From Sipunculus nudus (taxonomy: Eukaryota > Annelida > Sipuncula > Golfingiida > Sipunculidae), in assembly GCA_026874595.1 (NCBI GenBank), contig CM049318.1, forward strand, positions 58,190,250 to 58,254,249: a DNA stretch of 64,000 nt. The letters run 5' to 3'. The notes under the pieces are model-generated. The model had not been told where the DNA came from. It did not search any database and saw only the letters and a program-made list of their open reading frames with translations. The first letter of the stretch is position 1; the number at the start of each line of letters is the position of its first letter. This document shows positions 33,682-45,600 of this stretch, piece after piece. The position numbers and the translations under genes were made by a program.

Positions 33682-35270
33682 CATTTACATTATATTCATT
33701 TTAATAAGACAGTGGTGAATCAGTCGACTTAATATGTAACATAGCACAGTATCAATATAGCCAAGTTGTATGATCTTAATATATAAGAAAGCAAAAATTA
33801 AAAATAATATTAGCACGTAAACCCCTCCATTTGGATACTGGTGATTAGATTAATTAATTAATCATATCCGTGTCGTGTTCACAGTTAATGGGCTCATCTC
33901 TAAATATACAACCGCAAACATTGAACATAGAAGACTCCCTGCCGCTAAAGCCGGAATAACGTATCACTTAAATCCATGTCATATCCAGTTTATACAATGG
34001 ATCTTTATTTATTTGGCAGCTCTACTGATATGCTGCTGAGCATGACAAGTTACTACAAAATATATAAAGTATATCCTCTGAATCACGGACCTGTTTTGGT
34101 TGTTACGGAGTGTTTGCGGTCTCTTTCACTGTAAAAGTGAAATCACAGCTAATGTTGACAGCAGTCAAACAAAGTGTTATAGTTAAACTGGATTCAAATA
34201 ACTTTGTGATCTTTATATCCTTTATATATAGGTCCATGAACAACTGACCTCATTATCCACTGCTACTATAGCTTACACGCCACTATCATCCACACTGAAT
34301 GTTCATAACTAACTGCATTCTGTGAACAGTGTCAAACCCAAATTAACAAAGTTGCTAACAAAAATTGCTACACCCGTGTTATTACAGAAGCTTCGGCAAA
34401 CTGATGAAACCTACATTTTGGCAACATTTTGGGGGCTTGATTTCGTGCATGATGTACTTTGGCTGGGTCAATAACAAGGTCCATAACAATCCGGTTTCGG
34501 ACTACGTGACAGGGGCTTATACCCGGTTATCCTGGTGTCTACCAGGCTCGGTGTACCACTCCTGCCGGTTCTGGGTGTGTCATCCCCATTGCTGGGTCAT
34601 AACATCGAGGAACCCACGGGGACCTATGGAATCATCGACGCAGTGGAAAGTATTGTTCATTTTTTGGCAGTTAATTTGATATATGCCATATCATTATATA
34701 AAAAAGCAATCTTTGAACATACAAGATATATCATCGTTATTCATAATATACATCTCTGACCTATCGACTTGCCTTCGACGAAGGGATTTCGTATTTTCGC
34801 GAAAATTCCCATTCCACGAATATTACGAATCTGAAACCACGCAAATAAAAATATCATGTCTCTTGAATGTCTCTTGTAACAGTTTGCAATGTACGTTGGT
34901 TTAGGGAAATAAAGGGTCACTGTGTTTACAGTATGTCAGATTATCTGCTTTGATCATTGATTCTACTTTCACGTTAAGGTGTACTGAAAATTTTGCGGTT
35001 GTAGGGTAACCGATACTTGTAAAGATACGATAATTACAGGTATTTCAGTTGTTGGCTATCCTTTGATTTCATTTAATCTGCTATATATCTGTAAACATCA
35101 AAAGGATATGATTTGTCCGAGCATCAGATGTCAGCGTAGGGGATTCTAAAGCAGAAATACAAGTCCAGACGGCAATGTTCCTGCTGTATGATTTATAAAC
35201 CAAACTTTGAGGGAAAGATTAATTGACTATATTTTTAAAGACGTACATACTTGATAGTTTCCTCTTCATA
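33682..35270. other. Unassigned stretch with a possible decayed coding fragment
   Basis: At 34365-34760 two overlapping plus-strand frames read FGKLMKPTFWQHFGGLIS and, one base out of register, TRLGVPLLPVLGVSSPLLGH and TGTYGIIDAVES. The hydrophobic, Gly-rich character and the shift between frames suggest a pseudogene fragment of a membrane protein. I cannot name the family, and chance is possible. The rest shows nothing recognisable. Confidence 0.3.
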
Positions 35271-35279
35271 TGTCCTACT

Positions 35280-37220
35280 TCTCAGGAACAGTCCACTAAT
35301 TTGTAATTTTGTATTTTTAACTGTCCATAGCACCCAGTTACCAAAATAATCTCCTTACAATATGGGCGCTGGTGGGTAGTAAGCTGCAGGGACTTGTGAG
35401 GTCAGCTATTTATGTACCTATTTACGAGAGAAAACTCACAAACATTTTAATATAGTGTAAACGTAACACTTTGTCTGACTTATGTTAACATCTGCTGTGA
35501 ATCACAGAAGACCATTAACCCTAAAAAAATGAACACCATAAATTCAACACAATAGATTATAGACATACTGTATATATGTTATGGTAACTTCTCAAGCAAA
35601 CTAGCAATATATTATCGCTGCCTATTCGATAAAGACCCTTGTATAATCAGGATTTAGGTTGGCCTTATCGGATTATTTATTTCAGTTTTAGCGACAGGAT
35701 TTCAATTCCGAAAGTGCGCGGTTGTAAATTACCAGGCACTTTGGAGCTACGCCCAATGGCTGATCGCTTACACTGAGATCTCTGTGTGCTGCTTTTCTCA
35801 CAGTTCTATAGCCGTAAACATGAACCGGATGTGCTTTGATCAGGTCACCACATATAAAATTGTTGCAACAAAATGGAGTTTTTTCCTGCTGCATGATGTA
35901 AAAAAGATTTGCCTGCTTTGGCTCTATTGATGACTCATTAAATTACATGACTCACCGATTCACCACCATGCCTTACTAACATAGACATACCTTAACGAAA
36001 CTGCAACTTACTCATGCTTCCTTACTCTTCCGAATATATGTAAACGTTTTCTTTTTCCGACAAAACCATCAAAATTGCACGTGAACCAATTTCGCCCCAA
36101 AAACATGGTTCCACATGAATAAACTTTTCCAATAATGTCTGACATAATGGAATCAAATACATTTATACAGGTCGTCGTATCTGATATTTACTCTAGCTTT
36201 CAGGGACAATGAGTCGTCAATAACAAAAGTTTGCTGTTGTACAGTAAAATAATAAGTAAACATTGTCAAAAATGTGACTTACGTCGGATATAATGTGACT
36301 TGGATATTAGGAATATTTCAGAGTTGGACTTTCAATGTGATATAACGTTACGTTTCAGTTTTAAATGATCTGAAAACGTGTTTTCCTTCAAGATTTCTTT
36401 GTAAAGAAATGGTTTATTTACTTAGATACTTTGCTAGCGGTTCAGTAGTTTATAACCATCCAAGAAGATTTAAGAGATCAAGATGTTATAATACATTAAT
36501 TTTAGTAACTTTTGACAAATGTCCTTTTGTTGTTTTAAATAAAGGAAATCTTAATAGCAGTGTTATTCTGTTTCCTTAACAGGCTTTCTACCGAATGTCA
36601 TTACACCGAAATGACTGCCCATACTATTACAACGTATATCTGTTTATCCATGAACATATTTGGTAATCTTAGAATAAAGATTTGATTTAGAAATAATGAA
36701 ACCAATGTATAAATTCTTTCTTTATGGCATTCGACAACGGTTCATACTAAAGACGTTTAAATAGTAGAACAACTTTCAACAGTTGCCTTATTTGTAACTT
36801 TGATTTGTATCATTTCTATCAATGCCCTTCCAGACAGTTCTTAGCAATAAATTTTTGATATTAAATGATGACGCTTAATTTAATGTGAATTACTTTGGGG
36901 TGGAAGTTTTATCAAATGTTTAATTTGGAATGAATAGTAAACATTTAGAAATTTAAATTAACCACAGATCTGCAACTACTTATAAATGAGAGAAAAAAAT
37001 ATCCGAGTTAATGCAGCATAGCTTTAAAACAAAAGGCCAGGGGAAAAATGTTTGAGTTCTCCCTCATTTCGTTACTTGTATGAGCTGAGCTCGGTTACTA
37101 TATCAATACTATAACAACGCATCCATATAATAGTTAATAACTGTCTCCTGCACAGTCATCAAATCATGAGCTTTTTTTCATGAAGTAACTCTAGTACATC
37201 CTTTTCACGGCCAAAATAGT
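35280..37220 (+). promoter_or_regulatory. Conserved 5' flank of receptor copy 1
   Basis: About 1.9 kb upstream of the first exon aligns in order with 56560-58570. Shared landmarks include TGTCCATAGCA, GCGGTTGTAAATTACCAGG-type sequence, TCGCTTACACTGAGA, CATGAACCG and GGCCAAAATAGTG. The first landmark recurs at 63945. Homology over this length without any reading frame shows a segmental duplication including the promoter. Whether it is functional is inference. Confidence 0.6.
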
Positions 37221-37230
37221 GTATATAAAC
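37221..37230 (+). promoter_or_regulatory. TATA-like box of receptor copy 1
   Basis: GTATATAAAC follows the conserved GGCCAAAATAGT and lies about 32-40 bases before the start codon at 37262. The paralogue at 58581 has GTTTAAACCT instead, so the TATA element is lost or weakened there. Confidence 0.45.
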
Positions 37231-37261
37231 CAGTGAGAGAATGGGTCTCCTGAAGGACAGC

Positions 37262-37322
37262 ATGACGACTTCAGTGGTCGGACTGTTTATACTGGCATGC
37301 TCGCTTTCCATGCAAGGGCAAT
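37262..37322 (+). CDS. Signal-peptide first exon, receptor-like gene copy 1
   Basis: MTTSVVGLFILACSLSMQGQ is a textbook secretory signal peptide, followed by a phase 1 donor (CAAT|GTGAGTG). An in-frame ATG at 37241 would add seven residues (MGLLKDS). The paralogous exon at 58636 starts at the equivalent of 37262, so I prefer that start. Phase 1 introns after signal peptides are usual in modular extracellular receptors. A possible second exon with acceptor AACGCAG at 37875 reads CPSIYISKTYDG but soon stops. The ectodomain exons expected next are absent, and a gypsy remnant occupies the space. Confidence 0.65.
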
Positions 37323-38595
37323 GTGAGTGTGTTTTTTTAGATGTATATATTACATTACATGCACACCACATTGTATAAAGCTTATACCTATACCACTAGG
37401 AACATACTTAACTATATATGGATAAAAAGGGTCGAATGAGGATAATAGCTCCTTTGTCGTCTCTGATATAATTTCCACTATGTTCACCTTACTATGCGCG
37501 ATTTATTTAAAAATCGAATATTTCAGACTTCGTATTACTAATAGTTTTAACAAATTAACAATAACACATTTAATAGTTTTCAAATGGTACTTGAATCATA
37601 AATTAAATATTGACCATAGTGGTTAATAATTTGCATGTACAAAATGTGCTATACAAGCAAATACAAATTTGGACGTAAGACAAAAAAGAATTGCGGACCT
37701 TGAAAGTTTCTTCATACTTAATAAGGAAAGGCATGTTCATAAATTCTAGATACGTTAGGGATTTGTTAACTACGTCTTCTCAGTTTTTCTTCGGAAGTAT
37801 TAATGCCTCGCCTATGACCTTCATTTTACACTTCATTTTATACAGTTAAATATACAATACTTTCTTTAACGCAGGCCCTAGTATCTATATCTCCAAAACA
37901 TATGACGGTTTTATACATTGTCATATTCACATGCACTCTCTATTTGAAACTATGAACAAAATATCGATGTTCTTTAACTGAATAATAATTTAAAGACCGT
38001 CTGCATGGGCAATGCATTTATTGATCATTAGCTGTTTGATAAATGATTTTGTCAATTAAAATCAGTCCTTTGGCTAAAGTGTCTTTCCTTGCCTCCACCG
38101 ATCAATTAGCAAATCTTGCATTTACTGAATACGTAATGCTTATTATCCTTAAATTAAGGGCGTTAAAACTAAAAAAAACTAGGAATAAATATTTGATCCA
38201 AGGTGTTATTTGCACTAGTACACTTGAAACTTTTTATTACAATTGCAGGGGTAGGTAAAATTAGATGTACCATAAATCCAACCTTTTTGTCATAGAGCAA
38301 CAATGATCTACCACATTGTTACATTTGCTCACCTGCTCAGGTGATATATCAAATATGCAAATGAAGTCAGTATTGAAAGACGTGATTAAGAGGTGATCAG
38401 ATATTCGTCTCTACCAAAATCTGAAAAACCTCTAAAGGACTAATCATTAATCTATTTGCTGGAGACTAAATGAACAAATATGGTCTTGGAAAAAAGCTTT
38501 GAGAAAGCCTAATATCATTGCCAAAATCATGCAAGATCTAGTTAGCAAAAGTTTTATTGAAGAGAGTGAAGTGGAAACATAAAATAAATGACAGC
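37323..38595. other. Intron 1 of receptor copy 1
   Basis: Homologous to 58700-59330, sharing AAGGAAAGGCATGTTCA and GTTAACT...TCTCAGTTTT segments. It diverges at about 37.9 kb. No exon was confidently identified. Confidence 0.5.
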
Positions 38596-38599
38596 TTGC

Positions 38600-40865
38600 T
38601 ATGCAGTTAGAATTAACGTATCCACTGTGTCTGAGTCTAACAAAGACCAGTCATTTTCAAAGAAAATCTGTAAATACTGCCAAAAAAGAAGATCATCTAA
38701 TAACTAACTGCTGGAAACTTGCAAATAAACCAAAGAGCAAACCTTCTGGTTTTGTTTCAAAATCTATGCATAGCATAGTACAAGAGCCATGCTTTTTTCA
38801 TGTAAACAATGGGTACAACTCCTTTATTGACTCTAAAAAAGAGCTCGATGCTACGGAGGCCAACGTGCCGTCCAAAAAGGAATCCGTAACCTGCGGGGTA
38901 AAACCTCATTTGATTCCTGCGGGGAATTTAATAAGGCCAGGTCCTTTCAAGACTCCTGCGAGGAGTATCCACTAAATAAGGCTAAGTCCTTTTATGGCTC
39001 TTGCGAGAGTATTTCAAATGAAGCCAGGTCCTTTTATGACAAACAAAAGTTTGTCTTTGCTGAAGAAAATTCCTCTGTTGACTCCCATGAGGAGTTTGAT
39101 TGTAAAATGGATATAGATTCCTTAAATGACTCTGAAAAAGAGTTTATGACTGACACTGTCAATGTCAGTTCTTTGTTTGACGAAACAGAGGTAGGAGATT
39201 CCTCTCCTGACTCTGAAATGGAGTTATTTGAGCCATTCATACATGCTGGTTTTGTATCACTTTCAAGTGATTCTTCAGATTCTTCCCCTATTAGAAGTTT
39301 GAGGGACACTGGTTCAGGCCGGACTCTCATGTTACAAAGCACTTTGCCATTTTCTAGTAGGTCTTTTACTGGTGCACATGCACTTGTTAATGGTGTGTTT
39401 TCGAAAAAGCACACTTCAGTTCCGCTTCACAGTTTCCATTTTAAGTCAGATTTGATTTCTGGGACTATTACTGTGGGCATAATAACTACTTTAACCTTTA
39501 AGGGAATTCAGTAGCTGCTAGGCAATGATGTTGCAGGTGACAAAGTACAGCCAGTACCAAAAGTGACAGAAAAGCCGTCACTTGATCAGGACACTGGTTA
39601 TGAAAATCAGGAAATTCCTGGTTTTTATCCTTCACGTGCTGTAACTAGATCTATAGCCAAGAAAAACACACATGAGAATAATGGTCCAGATAATAACACT
39701 CTGGGAGTCACTAGTCTCGCCCGTACAGGATGCGGCATTTTCAACGTCAGAAATTATCTCGGAACAGCATAAGGACCATGATATTTCATGTTTGTTTCCC
39801 AGTTCATGTTGTTACGCTTATGCGTAAATAGCGACCACCTGATGTATGCGCTGATGATGAGTGGACCATCAAACCTCAAATAGTAATGCCCAAAACTATC
39901 GCAATGAAATTCTAAGCATGGCACATGAGGCTCCTTTGTCTGGCCATTTAGGTATAAATAAAACTTATCAGAAAGTTAGTACACATTTCTGTTGGCCTAA
40001 CCTCAGGACTGATGTTGTACAATATTGTAAATACATGCCAGATGGTAGGCAAGCCCAATCAAAATCCTCCTAAAGCCCCACTTAGGCCTATTCCTGCTTT
40101 TGAGGAACCATTTAGTAGGATTATTGTTGATTGGGTTGGACCTCTGCACAAAACAAAATCTGGACACAAATACTTGCTGACAATTATGTGCGCATCTACT
40201 AGGTTCCCTGAGGCAATACCATTGCTGCGAAAAGTGCTGTCAAGGCTCTGACCAAGATTTTTACAACTTTTGTATTACAAAAATCAGTCCAGTCTGACCA
40301 AGGGTCTAATTTTATGTCTGGCTCATTCCAGCAAGTTATGCTTGAGCTAGGTATAAAACAGTACAGCTCTTTGCCATACCATCCTGAAAGTCAGGGCGTC
40401 CTCGAGCGTTTTCACCAGACATAAAAAAAACATGATTAGGACTTATTGTTATGACACACAGAAAGACTGGGATGATGGAATCCACCTATTGCTGTTTGCT
40501 GTCAGAGAATCTTTTCACGAGTCCTTGGGTTTCAGTCCTTTCGGACTAGTTTTCGGACACTCAGTTTGAGGTCCGTTAAAACTACTTAAAGAGAAACTCT
40601 TGTGTGAACATCTTCTTGTGTGACAATTCTCTTAGTTTATTTCAGTATGTCTCAGACTTTCACACTAAACTACAAAATTGCTTCTGAGGTTGCAAAGTCT
40701 AATCTAAAATCTGCACAAAGTAAAATGAAAACAAAGTATGACAAGCACTATGTAAGTAGGACAGTTGAGCATGGGAAAAGGTCCTTGTCTTACTACCCAT
40801 CCCTGGTAGACCAGTGCAAGCTAGGTATTTTGGTCCTTTCACTGTGACAAGTAAGTCAGTCATTT
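38600..40865 (+). pseudogene. Ty3/gypsy retrotransposon remnant lacking reverse transcriptase
   Basis: Pieces occur in the normal gag-pol order. First is a frameshifted CCHC zinc knuckle (CKYC... then DHLITNC, about 38668-38725). A retropepsin follows with D-T-G active site (RDTGSG, about 39303) and a downstream LLGND motif cut off by an in-frame TAG at 39512. Next is a linker (VTRSIAKK, 39640). Reverse transcriptase and RNase H are missing: the linker passes directly into the integrase zinc-binding domain. The deletion is inside the element. Several frameshifts and stops make it inactive. No LTR pair could be identified, although 40870-41340 may be 3' untranslated or LTR sequence. It sits between the head and tail exons of the receptor gene. 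Confidence 0.8.
39861..40616 (+). pseudogene. Gypsy integrase fragment, multiply broken
   Basis: The zinc-binding part reads GHLGINKTYQKV...FCWPNL. The catalytic core has its first Asp in IIVDWVGPL, second Asp in VQSDQGSNF and the Glu in HPESQGVLERFHQ, i.e. D-D-E in the expected order. Breaks include a frameshift after PEAIPL (about 40230) and a stop after the Glu motif (about 40423). Downstream, at about 40822, remains of a GPY/F module (RYFGPF) can be read. Integrases insert element cDNA; this copy cannot be active. Confidence 0.8.
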
Positions 40866-40869
40866 AAAT

Positions 40870-41930
40870 TAGATACTATTAAAACCAGATAGGGGTTAGA
40901 AAAAACAATTGTGCCAGCGGACACAGAAAAGTGTGAGTCAGTTTGTAGACCTTTCCGATAATTGCAGCACTTATAGATATTCTTCGAACAATATTTTAGA
41001 TAACAGATTTTATTAAGTCTTCAGTTTGCCTTTGGGACTATTACCTGAAATTTACTTATGAATAACGACAGAATGATTCTGAGATAACATTGGACTATTA
41101 TTCTCTGGGAAGATTTATGTGAACTGTTCATCTGAATTATGTTTTAAAGGACTTGTTGAGCTGTGACAGTGGTGGTATCCAGAATCAAAGCCTGGGATCC
41201 GGACACTCTTGTACTGTACATTTTTATTGTTTTACTGTGTAACTGAATTGATTTACTGTTACACCGTTGTTATACTGTATAATTGTATTAATTTAGTGTA
41301 TTGTTATGTTAGGATTGTTCTAAGAATAAATTATAATAATTGGTTAACAAAAACCACTGACTTCTTAATTCTGACTAGCAACCTACTGTCCCTATGTACA
41401 CGCTTGCTGTGGCATTTGAAATTTCATTTTTGTTGCTCCTTGTGTTTGGTGCATCGGGAATGTTCTGCTTTCGCAGATGCTATAAACAATATACACGGTT
41501 CGCATTTTTACATTATCAGTTCAATGAAGGATAAATATTTTGAATAAGACGTAATTTTTTTTAATTTTCTTTCAAACCTAGGGTTCCAGTGTCTGAATAT
41601 AGATTTATGTGAGCTTACATAAAATAGAAAAAATTAATGAAAATTTAAATTATATTTAAAATTTTTGCCGTGAAGAATCAATTCAGACATAGGCTGATCC
41701 ACTATTTAAGGAAAGGAGGGTTCCAACCCAGGAGGACTAATGACAAAAAAGGTTTCCAGGTCCGGAAAGAGAAGGGTATCCAAGCGGGAAAAAATGGTCC
41801 TAAACCGTTTAAAAAGTTGAAAAAAGGGAGGTCAGGGTTTTAACAAGTTTGAAAATTGAAATTGTTTTATGAAAACAAGGTTGTTCATTACATTATTGTT
41901 AAAAAAATAACACGTTTCATATACAAAAGA
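40870..41930. other. Stretch between gypsy remnant and receptor tail exons
   Basis: T-rich sequence at 41195-41340 may be gypsy 3' end or LTR, unproven. A degraded GGATCC/GGAGGACTAATGA repeat relative lies at 41693-41840. No exon seen. Confidence 0.4.
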
Positions 41931-41939
41931 GAAGTAGTT

Positions 41940-42037
41940 CTATTCACAACGCATCAAATGGATGATATAGAAAGTGATGAATACGCAACGATAGCCACAC
42001 GTCCTCAGAACGGAAAGGAATACAGTGATGTCGTGAT
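41940..42037 (+). CDS. Receptor cytoplasmic-tail exon A
   Basis: Reads THQMDDIESDEYATIATRPQ then NGKEYSDVV and ends at a GTAAGA donor (GAT|GTAAGA). It has two tyrosines in ITIM/SH2-type settings (DEYATI, KEYSDVV) within an acidic context, characteristic of signalling tails of immune or engulfment receptors. The upstream acceptor is ambiguous, so the left edge is approximate. A paralogous exon was not found in the second tail copy. Confidence 0.5.
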
Positions 42038-42588
42038 GTAAGATGTTATATATTTTTATTTACCCTTTATGATAATATATCTGTTTGTATTTCATGGTGA
42101 TTGATCCGAAACGTCGCATCATATGTAATTCTAATGTATGACAGGTATGACATAACGCGTAGAATGTCTGAAACATCTTCTGTGGTTGCCTTTTTGTTCG
42201 CGAGTTTTCATATTCGCGAAAAGCGAAAATTAAACTTTCATGAATAAAAGGTGCTTTCGTCGAGGTCAAGTTGAAAGGTAAAAAACAATTTTATGAATAA
42301 AAATAGATATAGTATGTGTTAAGATTGCTATTATGAATCATATCAGATCTTTCAAATTATCTTTGGGGAACAATAATTTCCATTCGGTAAATATTCCATT
42401 TGGTTTAGATGCAACTGTTAAGATTTTGCCAACATGTTATTTGATATAATTTATTTATAATTTGTGTGTTTTGTATGGCAAGATCGCGAAAATAAAAGCA
42501 TCATTAAACGCTGAAAATGAAAAAAGTATCCCCATAAATATAAATCTTAAATGTTTGAAACAAAATGACGCATATTTTTTTTTTGCAG

Positions 42589-42643
42589 TCACGAAATAGG
42601 GTTTATCCGACACCTGCGCAATCAGACCTTTCTCAAACCGAAG
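42589..42643 (+). pseudogene. Receptor tail exon B, copy 1 (phase broken)
   Basis: After a strong acceptor (TTTTTTTTGCAG), the frame conserved with copy 2 (49709) reads SRNRVYPTPAQSDLSQTE. It needs phase 0 here but phase 1 in copy 2, because copy 1 is 2 bases shorter near GGGTTTATCCG. The copy 2 donor (GGCAC|GTGAGT) is destroyed; the nearest alternative is CGAAG|GTAAAT. The tail is probably no longer translated correctly through this exon. Confidence 0.45.
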
Positions 42644-42872
42644 GTAAATCTCGCGATACTTACATTTTTATTGTTAGATCCGTAAATACATCTTAATACT
42701 CTTAAGATACCGTCTATTAATGGGCGGAATATGAGCTTTATTGTAGACATGAGAGGGGTGTGTCGACGTGGGAAAATGTACATGACGTGGTGGCGGTTTA
42801 CAATCACAGAGTGAACAAAGCAAAAGAGTTTTTATAACTTTACTAAAAAAAAATTAGCTATATTTATTTTAG

Positions 42873-43077
42873 GCAAGGGAATGAAGAGTATCTAGTTCCC
42901 GTGAAATCACGCGATTATCCCACACTGGTAGTGTCAGCTGATGATATGGAACTAGAGATTTCGGATTACCTGACAACTCTGCACTCATCCAACAACTTGA
43001 TACCTGGGCTTTATTTTAAACGAACAAGACAGAGATGATTTTTTAAAATCTAAAAGTGAAATGTGCGGCATGGACAC
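42873..43077 (+). pseudogene. Receptor tail exon C, copy 1 (stop-containing)
   Basis: TTTTAG acceptor, GGACAC|GTAAGC donor. The frame shared with copy 2 reads QGNEEYLVPVKSRDYPTLVV, with two SH2-type tyrosines (EEYLVP, RDYPTL), then runs to TGA before the donor. Its length is out of phase with copy 2, so at least one frameshift has occurred. Frame conservation over the first 32 codons shows that it was once coding. Confidence 0.5.
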
Positions 43078-43220
43078 GTAAGCATCTCTGTAAAATTGAA
43101 AACTTAGAATTAACGAGGGAGATAAGAGGTGATCTAATACATACTGTGCTTGTTTTATGGTTATAACATCTCATTTGGGTCCGGTTATTGGATATTTTCA
43201 AATAATGTTTTATCTTTCAG

Positions 43221-43334
43221 AGGAGACGGGCATGATACCGGTGAACAAATGTCAGTTATCGAAACTGAAAGTGACGCTGCGGACTCTAAATCCACGAACC
43301 CTGACTATATCTGCGAATACCAGGAGACAATTGT
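43221..43334 (+). CDS. Receptor tail exon D, copy 1
   Basis: A 114-base exon of phase 2 at both ends, acceptor TCTTTCAG and donor TTGT|GTAAGA. It encodes GDGHDTGEQMSVIETESDAA then DSKSTNPDYICEYQETI. NPDY is an NPxY-type motif (PTB-domain/endocytosis signal), and EY is a second candidate phosphosite. The exon joins in frame to exon E. The paralogue at 50498 has lost a base. Confidence 0.6.
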
Positions 43335-43893
43335 GTAAGAATTATTTAAAATATCTGATGTGGAACCCAGATGGTTTTGTGAAATGCAAGAACGGCATAT
43401 TACAGAATTTGTTAATTTCAGAGATGAGCCCAACCTAATCCATATTATCTACGCTGTGCTATGACTGGAAAATGGGAGACACGTGGAGTAATATTAATGG
43501 CTTATAAAATAAACACGGATAAATGGGCCTGTGATTTGATTATAATAATGTGTTTTCTGTCTTTGCATGTTACTGTCTGTAAAAATGGACAAGAGAGCGG
43601 ATAAGCAAGCAACATGTGTATCACCTCCTGGTATTAAAGTTATTATTGTTCGCCTTGTAGATTACTGTCTGTCAATGTAATCTCAATCATATTTATGTAT
43701 TAGAGACTATATATCTGAAACAAAACAATACAATATATCTAGATTTTCTGTTGGCATTTAAGATCCCTTGAGATTGTTGAATTAGGGTCCATATCACTAA
43801 AATATATAGTTACTTCGTCGGTAATATTATTGCAGTCCATGACACCTGAGGACTCTCAGGGTGATAGAACAAATAAAATATTAACTTTTCCAG

Positions 43894-43984
43894 AGAAGAT
43901 AAGCCTGTGCATGGAGAGATCACAGCGCATCCTTATGAGGACGAAGATCGTGGTGCCGATCTTCCACAGACCATAGACGGCTGA
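43894..43984 (+). CDS. Receptor tail exon E with stop codon, copy 1
   Basis: Acceptor CTTTTCCAG, phase 2, encoding EDKPVHGEITAHPYEDEDRG then ADLPQTIDG and a TGA stop at 43982. The last seven codons (PQTIDG-stop) lie inside the first unit of the 61-bp minisatellite that follows. Repeat expansion therefore starts within the coding sequence but does not lengthen the protein. Confidence 0.6.
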
Positions 43985-44690
43985 AACTCAACGTGGCTTA
44001 GTTCCAGGGGCGGATCCAGGATTTCCACAGACCATAGACGGCTGAAACTCAACGTGGCTTAGTTCCAGGGGCGGATCCAGGATTTCCACAGACCATAGAC
44101 GGCTGAAACTCATCGTGGCTTAGTTCCAGGGACGGATCCAGGATTTCCACAGACCATTAACGGCTGAAACTCAACGTGGCTTAGTTCCAGGGGCGGATCC
44201 AGGATTTCCACAGACCATAGACGGCTGAAACTCAACGTGGCTTAGTTCCAGGGGCGGATCCAGGATTTCCACAGACCATAGGCGGCTGAAACTCAACGTG
44301 GCTTAGTTCCAGGGGCGGGTCCAGGATTTCCACAGACCACAGACGGCTGAAACTCAACGTGGCTTAGTTCCAGGGGCGAATCCAATATTTCCACAGACCA
44401 TAGACGGTTGCGACTCAATGTGGATTAGTTCAAGAGGCGGATCCAGAATTGCAGTAGACTCTAGACGGCTACGACTCAAGCTGGTTTAGTTCCAGGGACG
44501 GGTAAAAAATATTCATAAACCATAGATGGCCAAAACTCGATGTGGTTTAGTTCCAAGGCGGATCCTGGATTTCCATAGGCCATAGACGGATACGACTCAA
44601 CGTGGCTTAGTTTCAGGGACGGATCCAGGACAGCCATAGACCATCGACTCGACATGGCTTAGTTCCAGGGGCAAGTTCAGGATTTAGGAA
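43964..44690. repeat. 61-bp minisatellite seeded by the receptor's last exon
   Basis: About twelve units of exactly 61 bases in the first half (starts at 43964, 44025, 44086, 44147 and so on), decaying to the right. Unit: CCACAGACCATAGACGGCTG, AAACTCAACGTGGCTTAGTT, CCAGGGGCGGATCCAGGATT, T. The first third is coding sequence of exon E including the stop. The last third is the start of the dispersed GGGGCGGATCCAGGATTT repeat. The unit is thus a fusion of exon end, 3' UTR and inserted repeat edge. Confidence 0.95.
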
Positions 44691-45600
44691 AAAAGGGGTG
44701 CAATTTTCCCTCGAAATGAATGTGTGGGACACATGCGCTTGTAACTGGCTATACTATGTTCAGCAACATCATCAATCCGTTTTCTCAATATAGGGTAGCA
44801 CGTAATAATAATGTCATTAAAGATGGATCCATAACCCATTTCTCGCACAGAGCAGACTCCGACTGACAAGTGTACGATTGTACTTTCTGGATTCAATGGC
44901 GTCACAATGTAACCATATATATGCACTGCAACTTTCAAATACACCAGTTTTGTAGGTAAAGTATAGGGTGATGTAGTATGTTCAAATATGTTAGATTATA
45001 ATTTCGAAGCAAATTACATAAATGTGGATTTTCTTACGTTAAGGACTCCACGGAATAAGTTATATTTTGTAACCAAACGCATGAAATACAAACAGAAAAT
45101 GTTTACTTGAAATGTTACAAATTTCGATTTTGAAGTTTGACAGTCGAATGAAGTATGGGGGGGGGGGGGGGGGGGGGCTAGTAACCCACCGTCCTACAGT
45201 GCCAACCAGGAAGAGATTAGTTTGGAATAGAAACAATATCCGGTGGAAGGGAGCCTCCGCAGCCTTTTTATAGAGGGAACACCCTTTCTCTAGACATGGT
45301 GACTTTTTTTTATTTCATTCCTTCCTGGTTTGTACCCCTCCCTCTCCAAAATCAAGGATCCGCCCCTGACCAGGAACATTTATCATTTACACCACATCAT
45401 AACCGCAAGCGAAAATATAGATGGCAACTACGGGCGCATTTTCCTCTCGCCATTTTGGGGGACTACCATGGGTATACAATGTTTAACAAGAACAGCAAAC
45501 CCGTTCCCCTCCACGATTTTCTCAATATAGTGTAACAAGTAATAAAGTGTCGTCAATGAATCCGGAACGCATTTCTTGGGAGAAACGTATTTTCAAGGAA
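44680..45600. repeat. G-tract repeat, copy 1 of 3
   Basis: Contains ACATGCGCTTGTAACTGG, TAATAATAATGTCATTAAAG and TTTGACAGTCGAA. A G run follows (45157-45177, 21 bases), then CAACCAGGAAGAGATTAGTT. Copies at about 51150-52000 and 54050-54830 share all landmarks in order. It may be the body of the transposon that begins with the GGGGCGGATCC motif. Reading frames on either strand are repeat by-products. Confidence 0.65.

Noticed and set aside
39034-39414. 126-codon minus-strand Ser/Glu-rich frame
   Set aside because: Antisense of the gypsy gag-protease region on the plus strand.
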